Shown here: piece after piece, positions 1 to 5,214 of the stretch
Position numbering within the stretch: the first letter of the stretch is position 1
Layout: each line of letters begins with the position of its first letter
Origin: Candidatus Limimorpha equi
GTDB lineage: Bacteria > Bacteroidota > Bacteroidia > Bacteroidales > F082
Direction of reading: 5' to 3'
Assembly: GCA_018065885.1 (NCBI GenBank)
Contig: JAGHSL010000271.1
Coordinates: 1 to 5,214, forward strand
DNA length: 5,214 nt
Notes under the pieces: generated by a model
Told to the model about the DNA's origin: nothing
The model's database searches: none
The model's input: the letters and a program-made list of their open reading frames with translations, nothing else
Position numbers and translations under genes: made by a program

Positions 1-1457
1 CCCGGATTGGCGCCCAACTGACCGTAGCTGCTTTCACTGTCAGCCTGAAATTCCTCAAAACGAGCATATTGGCCGACGAATTTCAATTCAACTTCGCCCA
101 ATTTACCGTTACGGTGCTTGGCAATGTCGATGATGGTGTAGCCTTTAGGTTTGCCTTCATCTTCAACGCCTTCCTTGTAATATTCAGGACGATAGATGAA
201 CATGACCATGTCGGCATCCTGCTCGATAGCGCCCGATTCGCGCAAGTCGGAAAGGATAGGTTTCTTTGAGCCAGGACGCTGCTCGACGCTACGACTCAAT
301 TGTGACAAAGCCAGAACGGGAATTTCCAGTTCCTTGGCCAAACTTTTCAGCGACCTTGAAATGGTACTGATTTCCTGTTCACGGTTGCCTTTGTTTTCAC
401 CTTTTGTGGTCATAAGTTGCAGATAGTCAATGAAAACCATCTGGATGTCGTGCTGTTGTTTCAGTCGGCGGCATTTGGCTCTCAGTTCAAAAATCGACAG
501 CTGAGGCGTATCGTCGATAAAGATTGGCGCATCGGTCAATGGCGTGACTTTGGTGTTCAGTTGCTGCCACTCGTATTCCATCAAATCGCCCGAACGAAGT
601 TTGTCGGCGGTAAGTGAAGTTTCGGTTGAAATAAGACGCGTAACTAATTGAACTGACGACATTTCCAAAGAGAAAAAAGCAATCGGCCGGTGGAAATCGA
701 CGGCGGCATTGCGGGCCAGATTCAAGGCAAAAGCGGTTTTACCCATACTTGGACGGGCGGCCAGAATAATCAGGTCGGATTTCTGCCAGCCTTGCGTAAT
801 ACGGTCCAATTCAGTGTAGCCCGAAGGCACGCCACGCAGCTTGTTGTCGGCATTTTTTGCGTTCTGGATTTCCTTGATGGCCTTGCTGACCAAATCCTGC
901 ATGGAGTCGTAACTGCGGCGCAGGTTGTTCTCGCCGATTTGGAAAAGGTTGTTTTCGGCTTTGTCCAACAAATCGAACACGTCCGTAGTGTCTTCAAAAG
1001 CATCGTGAATCATCTCGGAAGAAATCTTAATCAGCTCACGCTGAATGTGTTTCTGCATGATGATACGGGCATGGTATTCGATATTGGCTGCCGAAACAAC
1101 GCGGTTGGTAAGTTTCGAGATGTAATAGGCACCGCCGACCATTTCCAGTTCGCCGCTCATTTTCAGCGCATTGGTGACGGTGAGAATATCAATCGGTTCC
1201 GATTTGCCGAACAAATCCTTGATGGCTTTGAAAATCTTCTGGTGTGGTTCCTTGTAAAACGCTTCTGGCGTCAAAATATCGATGACGGCATTCACGGCTT
1301 CCTTTTCAAGCATCAAAGCACCCAATACAACTTCTTCAAGGTCAGTTGCTTGCGGTGGTATTCTCCCTTGGTTGTTAAGCAATTGTTCGGGAGTCATTAA
1401 AGTCCTTTTGGTCATTTCGCCAAAAGGTTTGCGTGTCGTATCAGTGGGCATTTCCAT
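1..1457 (-). CDS. dnaB: Replicative DNA helicase DnaB (C-terminus cut by window edge)
   Basis: This is the hexameric 5'-3' helicase that unwinds DNA at the replication fork and binds primase. The frame is open from ATG at 1457 to the left edge, giving 485 codons; family members are around 500 residues, so only the last few dozen are missing. The N-terminal DnaB_N domain is recognisable near residues 34-50 (PPQATDLEEVVLGALML). The RecA-like ATPase domain has Walker A ARPSMGKT (residues 234-241, K240, T241), Walker B FIDYLQL with D344, the conserved LSDLRESGAIEQDAD block, and KHRNG (447-451) carrying the probable arginine finger R449. No intein or frameshift is visible. The ATG at 1457 follows seven A residues, a normal Bacteroidota-style leader; an in-frame ATG at 1451 is an alternative. 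It lies 70 nt downstream of the DUF2779-type gene, with its own candidate promoter in the gap. Confidence 0.97.
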   Translation of the reverse strand, partial: MEMPTDTTRKPFGEMTKRTLMTPEQLLNNQGRIPPQATDLEEVVLGALMLEKEAVNAVIDILTPEAFYKEPHQKIFKAIKDLFGKSEPIDILTVTNALKMSGELEMVGGAYYISKLTNRVVSAANIEYHARIIMQKHIQRELIKISSEMIHDAFEDTTDVFDLLDKAENNLFQIGENNLRRSYDSMQDLVSKAIKEIQNAKNADNKLRGVPSGYTELDRITQGWQKSDLIILAARPSMGKTAFALNLARNAAVDFHRPIAFFSLEMSSVQLVTRLISTETSLTADKLRSGDLMEYEWQQLNTKVTPLTDAPIFIDDTPQLSIFELRAKCRRLKQQHDIQMVFIDYLQLMTTKGENKGNREQEISTISRSLKSLAKELEIPVLALSQLSRSVEQRPGSKKPILSDLRESGAIEQDADMVMFIYRPEYYKEGVEDEGKPKGYTIIDIAKHRNGKLGEVELKFVGQYARFEEFQADSESSYGQLGANP

Positions 1458-1473
1458 TTTTTTTGTCAGGCTG

Positions 1474-1481
1474 CAAAAATA
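1474..1481 (-). promoter_or_regulatory. Candidate Bacteroidota -7 box for dnaB
   Basis: On the minus strand this reads TATTTTTG, which fits the Bacteroidota sigma-factor -7 consensus TAnnTTTG. It would place the transcript start about 12-15 nt before the dnaB ATG at 1457. No TTTG -33 box is seen at the usual 19-20 nt spacing, so the call rests on one box in an AT-rich gap. The gap 1458-1527 holds no convincing terminator, so readthrough from the upstream nuclease gene is also possible. Confidence 0.35.
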
Positions 1482-1527
1482 CGAATAAAAACCGACCTCG
1501 CTTTTGCGGATTGGGGGAAGTTTTCAA

Positions 1528-2934
1528 CTATTTGAAAAAATGTTGATATGTTTTTGCAACTATCACGTTTTCAGCGATTAAGTCTTCCTTTGCCTGTTGA
1601 TAACTTATCAAGTCGTTGCTGAGGGCTTTCATGATGATTCGGCTGTGTTCAAACGGTTTTTCTTCCGCAAACAAAGCCTCGGCAACATGCTGTAAAGTGA
1701 ATCCCGCCTTAATGGAAGGATGATAGAAATGACTTTGCTGCAAGACATCGAAAAGGTTGAAGATGCGGTAGCCAATATCCTTATTCTGAATGATTTCGTG
1801 GCGCAACAAAACCGTTGATAGGTTTTGCGGCGTGAAACATACAATCTGCTCGTAATGCGAAAGTTTATCAATCAGAATATCAATGGATTCGCGCCATTTC
1901 GAATGATCTTCAAAACAATTCCATAAGAAGCTGCCGCCATTTTCGTTTTCGCCTTGCAAGGCAAAAGCCAGAATCATTTCCTGATAAGGTTTTGTGCCAT
2001 CGATTTCAGGCACGGCGGGACGGTATAGAAGCAGATTCAGGAAGGCAATTGAACGTGGTTTCGGTTTGGGAGAAAGCGAGAAAAGTGTCTTGAAATCAAT
2101 GTAATAGGTGCCGTTTTGCAAGGCTTCAATCTGATGCGTTTCCAAGGAATCGGGTTCCAATTGCGCAAGCAGTTTCTGATTGGAGTTCGTTCCGCTGAAA
2201 TAGAGCGAAAAAAGCTGCTCATCATCAATGGCGTTGGTGTATAGGAAACTGTCTTTCGGAATGAGTTTCCAGCAATGCCCGAGAAAATCGCAGGTGTAAG
2301 GATTGTGGCATTGCGTGCCGATATTAATTATAGGAGCATGAGGGAGTGCCACCACGTTTTTCAGCCTTTCAACATTTTTTGCGACATAGTTCTCACGTTC
2401 CTTTACAAAATCAATAACTGATTCTAATTTAAATAGTTGTTTAACATCAATTGAACCTTTTCTTTCATAGTCACCATTGATATACATCAGCTTGAAATCG
2501 CTGAGCGGAACCTTACAGCCGTGCAAAACGTAGTATTGCAGCGCGGCATCATTATAGTAGGTGTCGCTGAGCGCCATCGAACTTTTCACCTCAACGGCAA
2601 GCCATTTGTCGCCATCACGCACAAGCATATCCAACATAATGAGCGTATCATTATATTGAAATATAGCCTCATACATGACGTTAATTTCAGTATTGCTTAA
2701 ATTATTCCAAGTCTCTTGGATTTTCTTTGGAAATTGGGAAGGCGATGCCGGACTCATGTCGATTCCGCCTGGAAAATATTCGTGGGCCAAGATGCCGACA
2801 TCGGTGCCACGCTGAAACCTAGCACGTTGCTCGATGCTGAGTTTGTCACGCAGATAAGGGTGCTTTTTCTGCATGTAGAGCGCTTTTTCGCATTGCAATC
2901 CCTTGATATATGTTGATTTAGATAATATGTGCAT
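1528..2934 (-). CDS. DUF2779-type protein: Cas4/RecB-like Fe-S nuclease plus degenerate DEDD-like domain
   Basis: A 468-residue protein in two parts. Residues 1-225 look like a Cas4/RecB PD-(D/E)XK nuclease: N-terminal Cys in LQCEK (C15), H51, D102, the E115-V-K117 core, Q133 followed by YY, and a C-x5-C-x5-C cluster (C209, C215, C221). With C15 these would hold a 4Fe-4S cluster as in Cas4 and AddB. All expected catalytic residues of this half are present. The C-terminal half (about 275-468) resembles DUF2779 (PF11074), with YYIDFKT, GTKPYQEM and FYHP landmarks. That half normally has a DFE-type DEDD exonuclease core; here DFE is DFK (K282) and two other acidic positions are changed. The start at 2934 gives the usual MxxLSKS-like beginning. 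It lies between a DEDD exonuclease gene and dnaB on the same strand. The substrate and pathway are unknown; DNA end processing or repair is an inference. The family name is from memory of its motifs. Confidence 0.8.
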   Translation of the reverse strand: MHILSKSTYIKGLQCEKALYMQKKHPYLRDKLSIEQRARFQRGTDVGILAHEYFPGGIDMSPASPSQFPKKIQETWNNLSNTEINVMYEAIFQYNDTLIMLDMLVRDGDKWLAVEVKSSMALSDTYYNDAALQYYVLHGCKVPLSDFKLMYINGDYERKGSIDVKQLFKLESVIDFVKERENYVAKNVERLKNVVALPHAPIINIGTQCHNPYTCDFLGHCWKLIPKDSFLYTNAIDDEQLFSLYFSGTNSNQKLLAQLEPDSLETHQIEALQNGTYYIDFKTLFSLSPKPKPRSIAFLNLLLYRPAVPEIDGTKPYQEMILAFALQGENENGGSFLWNCFEDHSKWRESIDILIDKLSHYEQIVCFTPQNLSTVLLRHEIIQNKDIGYRIFNLFDVLQQSHFYHPSIKAGFTLQHVAEALFAEEKPFEHSRIIMKALSNDLISYQQAKEDLIAENVIVAKTYQHFFK

Positions 2935-2988
2935 GGTGGTGTTTTCACAAAACCTTCAAAACAAGTTCAAAACCTTTCTTTTTGTGAC

Positions 2989-3015
2989 GCGACGAGCGCA
3001 ACCGCGCATCGTCGC
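2989..3015. repeat. Hairpin 1 of the composite palindrome
   Basis: The plus strand reads GCGACGA, then GCGC, loop AACC (3000-3003), GCGC, a single bulged A (3008), then TCGTCGC. This is an 11-bp GC-rich stem with one bulge located 4 bp below a tetraloop. No U-run follows on either strand, so it does not look like an intrinsic terminator. Confidence 0.75.
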
Positions 3016-3039
3016 ACGGCGGCACGGTTGTGCGCCGTG
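3015..3039. repeat. Hairpin 2 of the composite palindrome, inverted relative to hairpin 1
   Basis: CACGGCG pairs with CGCCGTG, enclosing a short inner stem and loop GGTT (3026-3029), with one unpaired G at 3021/3022. Read on the minus strand it has the same plan as hairpin 1: AACC loop, 4-bp upper stem, one bulged base on the 3' side 4 bp below the loop, then a lower stem. The upper stem differs from hairpin 1 by one G-C to A-T pair swap, and the lower stem is different in sequence but still paired. The two hairpins share C3015 at the junction. Confidence 0.7.
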
Positions 3040-3087
3040 GACTTTTTGAAATGTTTTGTCGGTTTTGGAAGTTTTGGTTTGAAAATA

Positions 3088-3792
3088 TCAGTTGGTAATA
3101 TCAATTTTATCTTCCTCAATAAGAGGCAAATAGTTGTAGCGGCGCATGAGTTGGGCGATGGCGAGAACGTCCTTCTGGCAATAGGTGCGGATGCGTTCCA
3201 AATCGTTTTCCTGCCAATACACGCGACCGACCTCACTGCCGTTGATGTCGTCTTTCGGTGTCGGAATGTCGAGGATGGCGCAGAGTAAGTCCAACGAAGT
3301 CATGGCTTTATAGTCGCCGAATTTCCAAAGCTCCATGGTGTCGATGAAGTTGGTCTCCCAAGGTTTCTTGCCGGCCACTTGCAGGGCGCGCGGAACGACT
3401 ACGCCGTTGACTATCATTCGTCTGGCGATGTAAGGGAAATCGAATTCCTTTCCGTTGTGAGCACAAAGCTGCGATTCGGGGAAGTCGTAGAAACGGTTCA
3501 GCAGGTTGGCGAAATCAATCAGAAGGGCTTTCTCGTCGTGGCTGTAGAACGATTTCAGACGGAAGCGGTCGCCGTTGAAGAAACCGACTGATATACAGAT
3601 GATTTTGCCAAATTCGGCATAGATGCCGGCGCGTTCATACATTTCGGCAGGCGTGGTTTCTTCGCCGGGTTTCAGCAGGTGGGATGTCTTTTTGTCCCAA
3701 AGTTTTTGCATTCTTTCGCTCAGGTCTTCGTAACTTTTTTGTTGCGAAACGGTCTCAATGTCAAGGAATAGGATTTTTGAAAAGTCAATCAT
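3088..3792 (-). CDS. Stand-alone DEDDy 3'-5' exonuclease, PolB-exonuclease-like
   Basis: A 234-residue ribonuclease-H-fold protein related to the proofreading domain of family B polymerases (the PF10108, DNA_pol_B_exo2 type, by recall). It is expected to remove nucleotides from 3' ends using two metal ions, in the cytoplasm. All exonuclease motifs are intact: Exo I FLDIETV (D11, E13), Exo II AHNGKEFDFPYI (D118), the family block DTMELWKFGDYK (from D151), and Exo III YCQKD (Y204, D208), which makes it a DEDDy enzyme. I chose ATG 3792 because MIDFSKILFLDIET is the normal beginning of this family and an A-rich leader precedes it. The open frame continues upstream to 3888, but that part is translated from a palindromic repeat and should not be coding. 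It is the first gene of the minus-strand group, 153 nt before the DUF2779-type gene, and its promoter is probably the minus-strand box at 3981-3988. Its biological substrate is not evident. Confidence 0.88.
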   Translation of the reverse strand: MIDFSKILFLDIETVSQQKSYEDLSERMQKLWDKKTSHLLKPGEETTPAEMYERAGIYAEFGKIICISVGFFNGDRFRLKSFYSHDEKALLIDFANLLNRFYDFPESQLCAHNGKEFDFPYIARRMIVNGVVVPRALQVAGKKPWETNFIDTMELWKFGDYKAMTSLDLLCAILDIPTPKDDINGSEVGRVYWQENDLERIRTYCQKDVLAIAQLMRRYNYLPLIEEDKIDITN

Positions 3793-3843
3793 AGTGGTTA
3801 GTTTTAATGTTGTGAATAAAGTTGATGGGGAACACTTTTTTTT

Positions 3844-3922
3844 GAACACGGATGACACTGATTTAACGGATTTGTGTTTTGCTCGCAAAACATTTCCGTG
3901 TCAATCCGTTTTATCCGTGTTC
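3844..3922. repeat. 79-nt palindromic repeat built of about 9-nt units
   Basis: The two halves are an imperfect inverted repeat beginning GAACACGGAT and ending ATCCGTGTTC. The apex is TGTTTTGC (3875-3882) and GCAAAACA (3885-3892), a perfect stem with a very short loop. The left arm consists of three 9-nt units, ACACGGATG, ACACTGATT and TAACGGATT (3846-3872); the right arm read on the minus strand has three similar units. From memory, ACGGAT-rich palindromes like this are dispersed between genes in many Bacteroidota and some other phyla, but I cannot verify the family here. It lies upstream of the exonuclease gene, probably within its 5' untranslated region. Confidence 0.7.
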
Positions 3923-3980
3923 GATACATAATCATTAGTGTTGACGTTTGATTTATTGGAGCTTGTTATTTATCGGGGTC

Positions 3981-3988
3981 AAAATTAA
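3981..3988 (-). promoter_or_regulatory. Candidate -7 box for the minus-strand nuclease genes
   Basis: On the minus strand this reads TAATTTTG, matching TAnnTTTG. Transcription would start near 3975 and run through the 79-nt palindrome before reaching the ATG at 3792, giving a leader of roughly 180 nt. No clear TTTG -33 box is found at 19-20 nt spacing, which lowers confidence. Confidence 0.4.
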
Positions 3989-4019
3989 GCAAAAGGATGG
4001 AACGATGGAAATTTATTCT

Positions 4020-4027
4020 TAATTTTG
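4020..4027 (+). promoter_or_regulatory. Candidate -7 box for the aspartyl protease lipoprotein gene
   Basis: TAATTTTG matches TAnnTTTG and sits 19 nt before the ATG at 4047, implying a short A/T-rich leader of about 13-16 nt. The -33 TTTG box is not evident. It mirrors the minus-strand box at 3981-3988. Confidence 0.45.
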
Positions 4028-4046
4028 CCCAATAAAATTCTTCATT

Positions 4047-5214
4047 ATGATTAAAAGGCATTACATCTTATTGACATTCATTGTTTTGACAATGTTTTCG
4101 TCTTGCAAATTGGATTATATTAAATACATCAAGCATCAAAAGGATATTCATACGGATAATGACGGTTTTTCGTGCGATGCTAACAAACCTGATACGGTTC
4201 CGTTTGTCCTCAGTAGCGGCAAAATCCTATTTGAAGCTGAAATTGATGGCAAAAAGGACACTGTGCAGTTCGACACTGGCTGCACAATAGCTATGGTAGA
4301 AACGGTTTCGGAGTCGCAACGTCCTGATGTCGAGTTCTTTCAGGTGCCTGTAAATACGGTGAATCGCTCAAAATTGGAAATGGCGACCGTGCCGGTCAAG
4401 TATTCGTTTGCTAATTGCGAAATTCAATATACACGTTCAATTGTCTTGATGAACGATGTTCCATATTGCGATAAAGAATCCAGTTTCAAGGATATGTATC
4501 CTATTGTCGGAACGTATGGCCTATTCTGGAGACGTTTAAAATTGGATTTTACAAACAGCTGTTTAAGAATTATCTGTCATCATCAGGATTCTATTGATTT
4601 GACTGGTTATCAAGAAGTAAAGTGTAAATATATGTTGCTTTCAAACGCTTTGAAAATCTATCTGACCATTGATGGCGAGGAACATGAATGTCTTTTCGAT
4701 ACGGGGAACGAATCGGGGTTCATTATTTTAAAGGACAAAAAACGTATCAAGGGAAACCGTCAAGATGACCTACATTATGAAGGTTCTTTTGCCAAGTCTC
4801 TTTCGGGTGCTTCTGATTCCCAGCGGTTTTGCACGAAACTTGGGGAAGAAGTTATAATGGGAGACTATCAATGCAAGGATAATGTGATGTATGTGCCTGA
4901 TATGTCTTTCGATAACGTTGGCATAGGTTTTATTTCGCGTTTCGATTGGGTGCTTGATCCGTACCACGACAAGGCTTATTTCAAACCCCGTAACATCGAT
5001 TTGGAACAACTGAACATTTATCCTTATAAACTTACTACGGTTGGCGGCGAAATCAAAATTTTAAACCGTTGCCTTTCGATGAATCCGAAATACAATGTCG
5101 GCGACATCATCAAATCCGTTGACGGTGAGGAAATTACCGAGGAAAACATTTGCCATTATTACGAATTGCTGAGAGAGACGAAAGACTGGTCGGCGTTTGA
5201 CATTCAGGTGAAAA
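4047..5214 (+). CDS. Lipoprotein with two retropepsin-like aspartyl protease units and a PDZ domain (3' end cut)
   Basis: The frame is open for 389 codons from ATG 4047 to the right edge. The N-terminus is a lipoprotein signal: MIKR, a hydrophobic run, then lipobox FSSC with C20 as the lipidated cysteine, so the protein is probably membrane-anchored on the periplasmic side or at the surface. Two protease-like units follow. Unit one has VQFDTGC (D76) and ends with GLFWRRLKLDF near 158-168. Unit two has CLFDTGNESGF (D218) and ends with GIGFISRFDWVLDP near 292-305. Each thus has the DTG catalytic loop and the later Gly-hydrophobic motif of retropepsin-type domains (PF13650-like). Residues from about 333 look like a PDZ domain (VGDIIKSVDGEEIT at 351-364), cut by the window. 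The gene is divergent from the nuclease group. Substrate is unknown; peptide cleavage is inferred from the motifs and has not been shown. Confidence 0.82.
   Translation, partial: MIKRHYILLTFIVLTMFSSCKLDYIKYIKHQKDIHTDNDGFSCDANKPDTVPFVLSSGKILFEAEIDGKKDTVQFDTGCTIAMVETVSESQRPDVEFFQVPVNTVNRSKLEMATVPVKYSFANCEIQYTRSIVLMNDVPYCDKESSFKDMYPIVGTYGLFWRRLKLDFTNSCLRIICHHQDSIDLTGYQEVKCKYMLLSNALKIYLTIDGEEHECLFDTGNESGFIILKDKKRIKGNRQDDLHYEGSFAKSLSGASDSQRFCTKLGEEVIMGDYQCKDNVMYVPDMSFDNVGIGFISRFDWVLDPYHDKAYFKPRNIDLEQLNIYPYKLTTVGGEIKILNRCLSMNPKYNVGDIIKSVDGEEITEENICHYYELLRETKDWSAFDIQVK

Larger units (their letters stand above)
2942..3085. repeat. Composite palindromic element (BIME-like) filling the gap between the two nuclease genes
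   Basis: The outer arms, 2942-2978 and 3048-3085, are imperfect inverted repeats of each other; reading inward-out, both start GAAA(T/G)GTTTTG and end TGAAAA. Each arm carries three GTTTTG blocks spaced about 9-11 nt. The GC-rich centre holds two bulged hairpins, annotated separately, that are inverted versions of each other. The element stops 2 nt short of the exonuclease stop codon (3088-3090) and 7 nt short of the DUF2779-type start codon (2934), so it occupies nearly the whole gap. The architecture recalls paired REP/BIME elements or a short MITE, but no flanking target duplication or transposase is visible. If the two genes are co-transcribed, it would form a large structure in the mRNA between them. 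Confidence 0.65.
3980..4027. repeat. Inverted repeat joining two divergent promoter boxes
   Basis: CAAAATTAAG at 3980-3989 and CTTAATTTTG at 4018-4027 are a perfect 10-bp inverted repeat separated by 28 nt. GGG just outside the left arm (after a 2-nt interruption) and CCC outside the right arm extend the symmetry. Each arm contains a TAnnTTTG box pointing away from the centre, one toward each divergent gene. It may be a shared operator, or simply two similar promoters placed back to back. Confidence 0.55.

Noticed and set aside
690..1400. Long plus-strand open frame (236 codons) opposite dnaB
   Set aside because: It is antisense to a clearly conserved DnaB reading frame and its translation resembles no known family. 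Long antisense frames are common opposite codon-biased genes.
1490..1515. Possible small terminator between the DUF2779-type gene and dnaB
   Set aside because: The only stem is about 3-4 bp (CGC, AAAA loop, GCG on the minus strand) and the T-run is offset, which is too weak to call.
1528..2934. The Cas4-like nuclease as part of a CRISPR-Cas locus
   Set aside because: No Cas1, Cas2 or effector gene and no repeat-spacer array is in the window. Cas4-like folds occur in many non-CRISPR proteins, including the DUF2779 type.
2989..3039. GC-rich hairpins as a Rho-independent terminator for the exonuclease gene
   Set aside because: On the minus strand the hairpins are followed by GTCACAAAAAG, not a U-run. 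On the plus strand TTTTT comes only after GGAC and no plus-strand gene ends there.
2929..3288. Plus-strand open frame of 119 codons across the composite palindrome
   Set aside because: It overlaps the exonuclease gene, the palindrome and the start of the DUF2779-type gene on the opposite strand, and shows no recognisable motif.
3793..3888. Upstream start that would add 32 residues to the DEDDy exonuclease
   Set aside because: The extra residues are translated from the palindromic repeat and its flank, and the family's N-terminus fits MIDFSKILFLDIET starting at 3792.
4770..5009. Minus-strand open frame of 79 codons within the protease gene
   Set aside because: It lies antisense to the second protease unit, whose motifs are clear in the plus frame, and has no family resemblance.

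Overview
The window looks like chromosomal DNA from a member of the Bacteroidota, probably Bacteroidales. The evidence is the DnaB sequence, start codons preceded by A-rich leaders instead of Shine-Dalgarno sites, promoter boxes of the Bacteroidota TAnnTTTG type, and a lipoprotein of the retropepsin-plus-PDZ kind common in that phylum. This assignment comes from recognition by eye, with no database search.

Layout: three genes lie on the minus strand and one on the plus strand, arranged divergently. Reading the minus strand 5' to 3', they are a stand-alone DEDDy 3'-5' exonuclease related to the PolB proofreading domain (3792-3088), a two-part nuclease of the DUF2779 type (2934-1528), and the replicative helicase DnaB (1457 to the left edge, C-terminus missing). 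The plus-strand gene (4047 to the right edge) encodes a lipoprotein with two retropepsin-like aspartyl protease units and a C-terminal PDZ domain cut by the window end.

Non-coding DNA is structured. The 153-nt gap between the two nuclease genes is almost entirely one composite palindrome: two bulged hairpins in inverted orientation, flanked by inverted arms built of GTTTTG iterations. The 254-nt divergent gap (3793-4046) holds a second, unrelated palindrome of about 79 nt built from roughly 9-nt units. It also holds a perfect 10-bp inverted repeat whose two arms each carry a TAnnTTTG box, one facing each gene.

Functionally, the minus-strand genes form a DNA-metabolism neighbourhood: a helicase, a Cas4/RecB-like Fe-S nuclease and a DEDD exonuclease. 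The most notable protein observation is that the C-terminal DEDD-like half of the DUF2779 protein appears to have lost most of its catalytic acidic residues, while the adjacent gene encodes an intact DEDD exonuclease. I see no complete novel system such as a CRISPR array, phage defence cassette or transposase. The composite palindrome is the best candidate for something undescribed.
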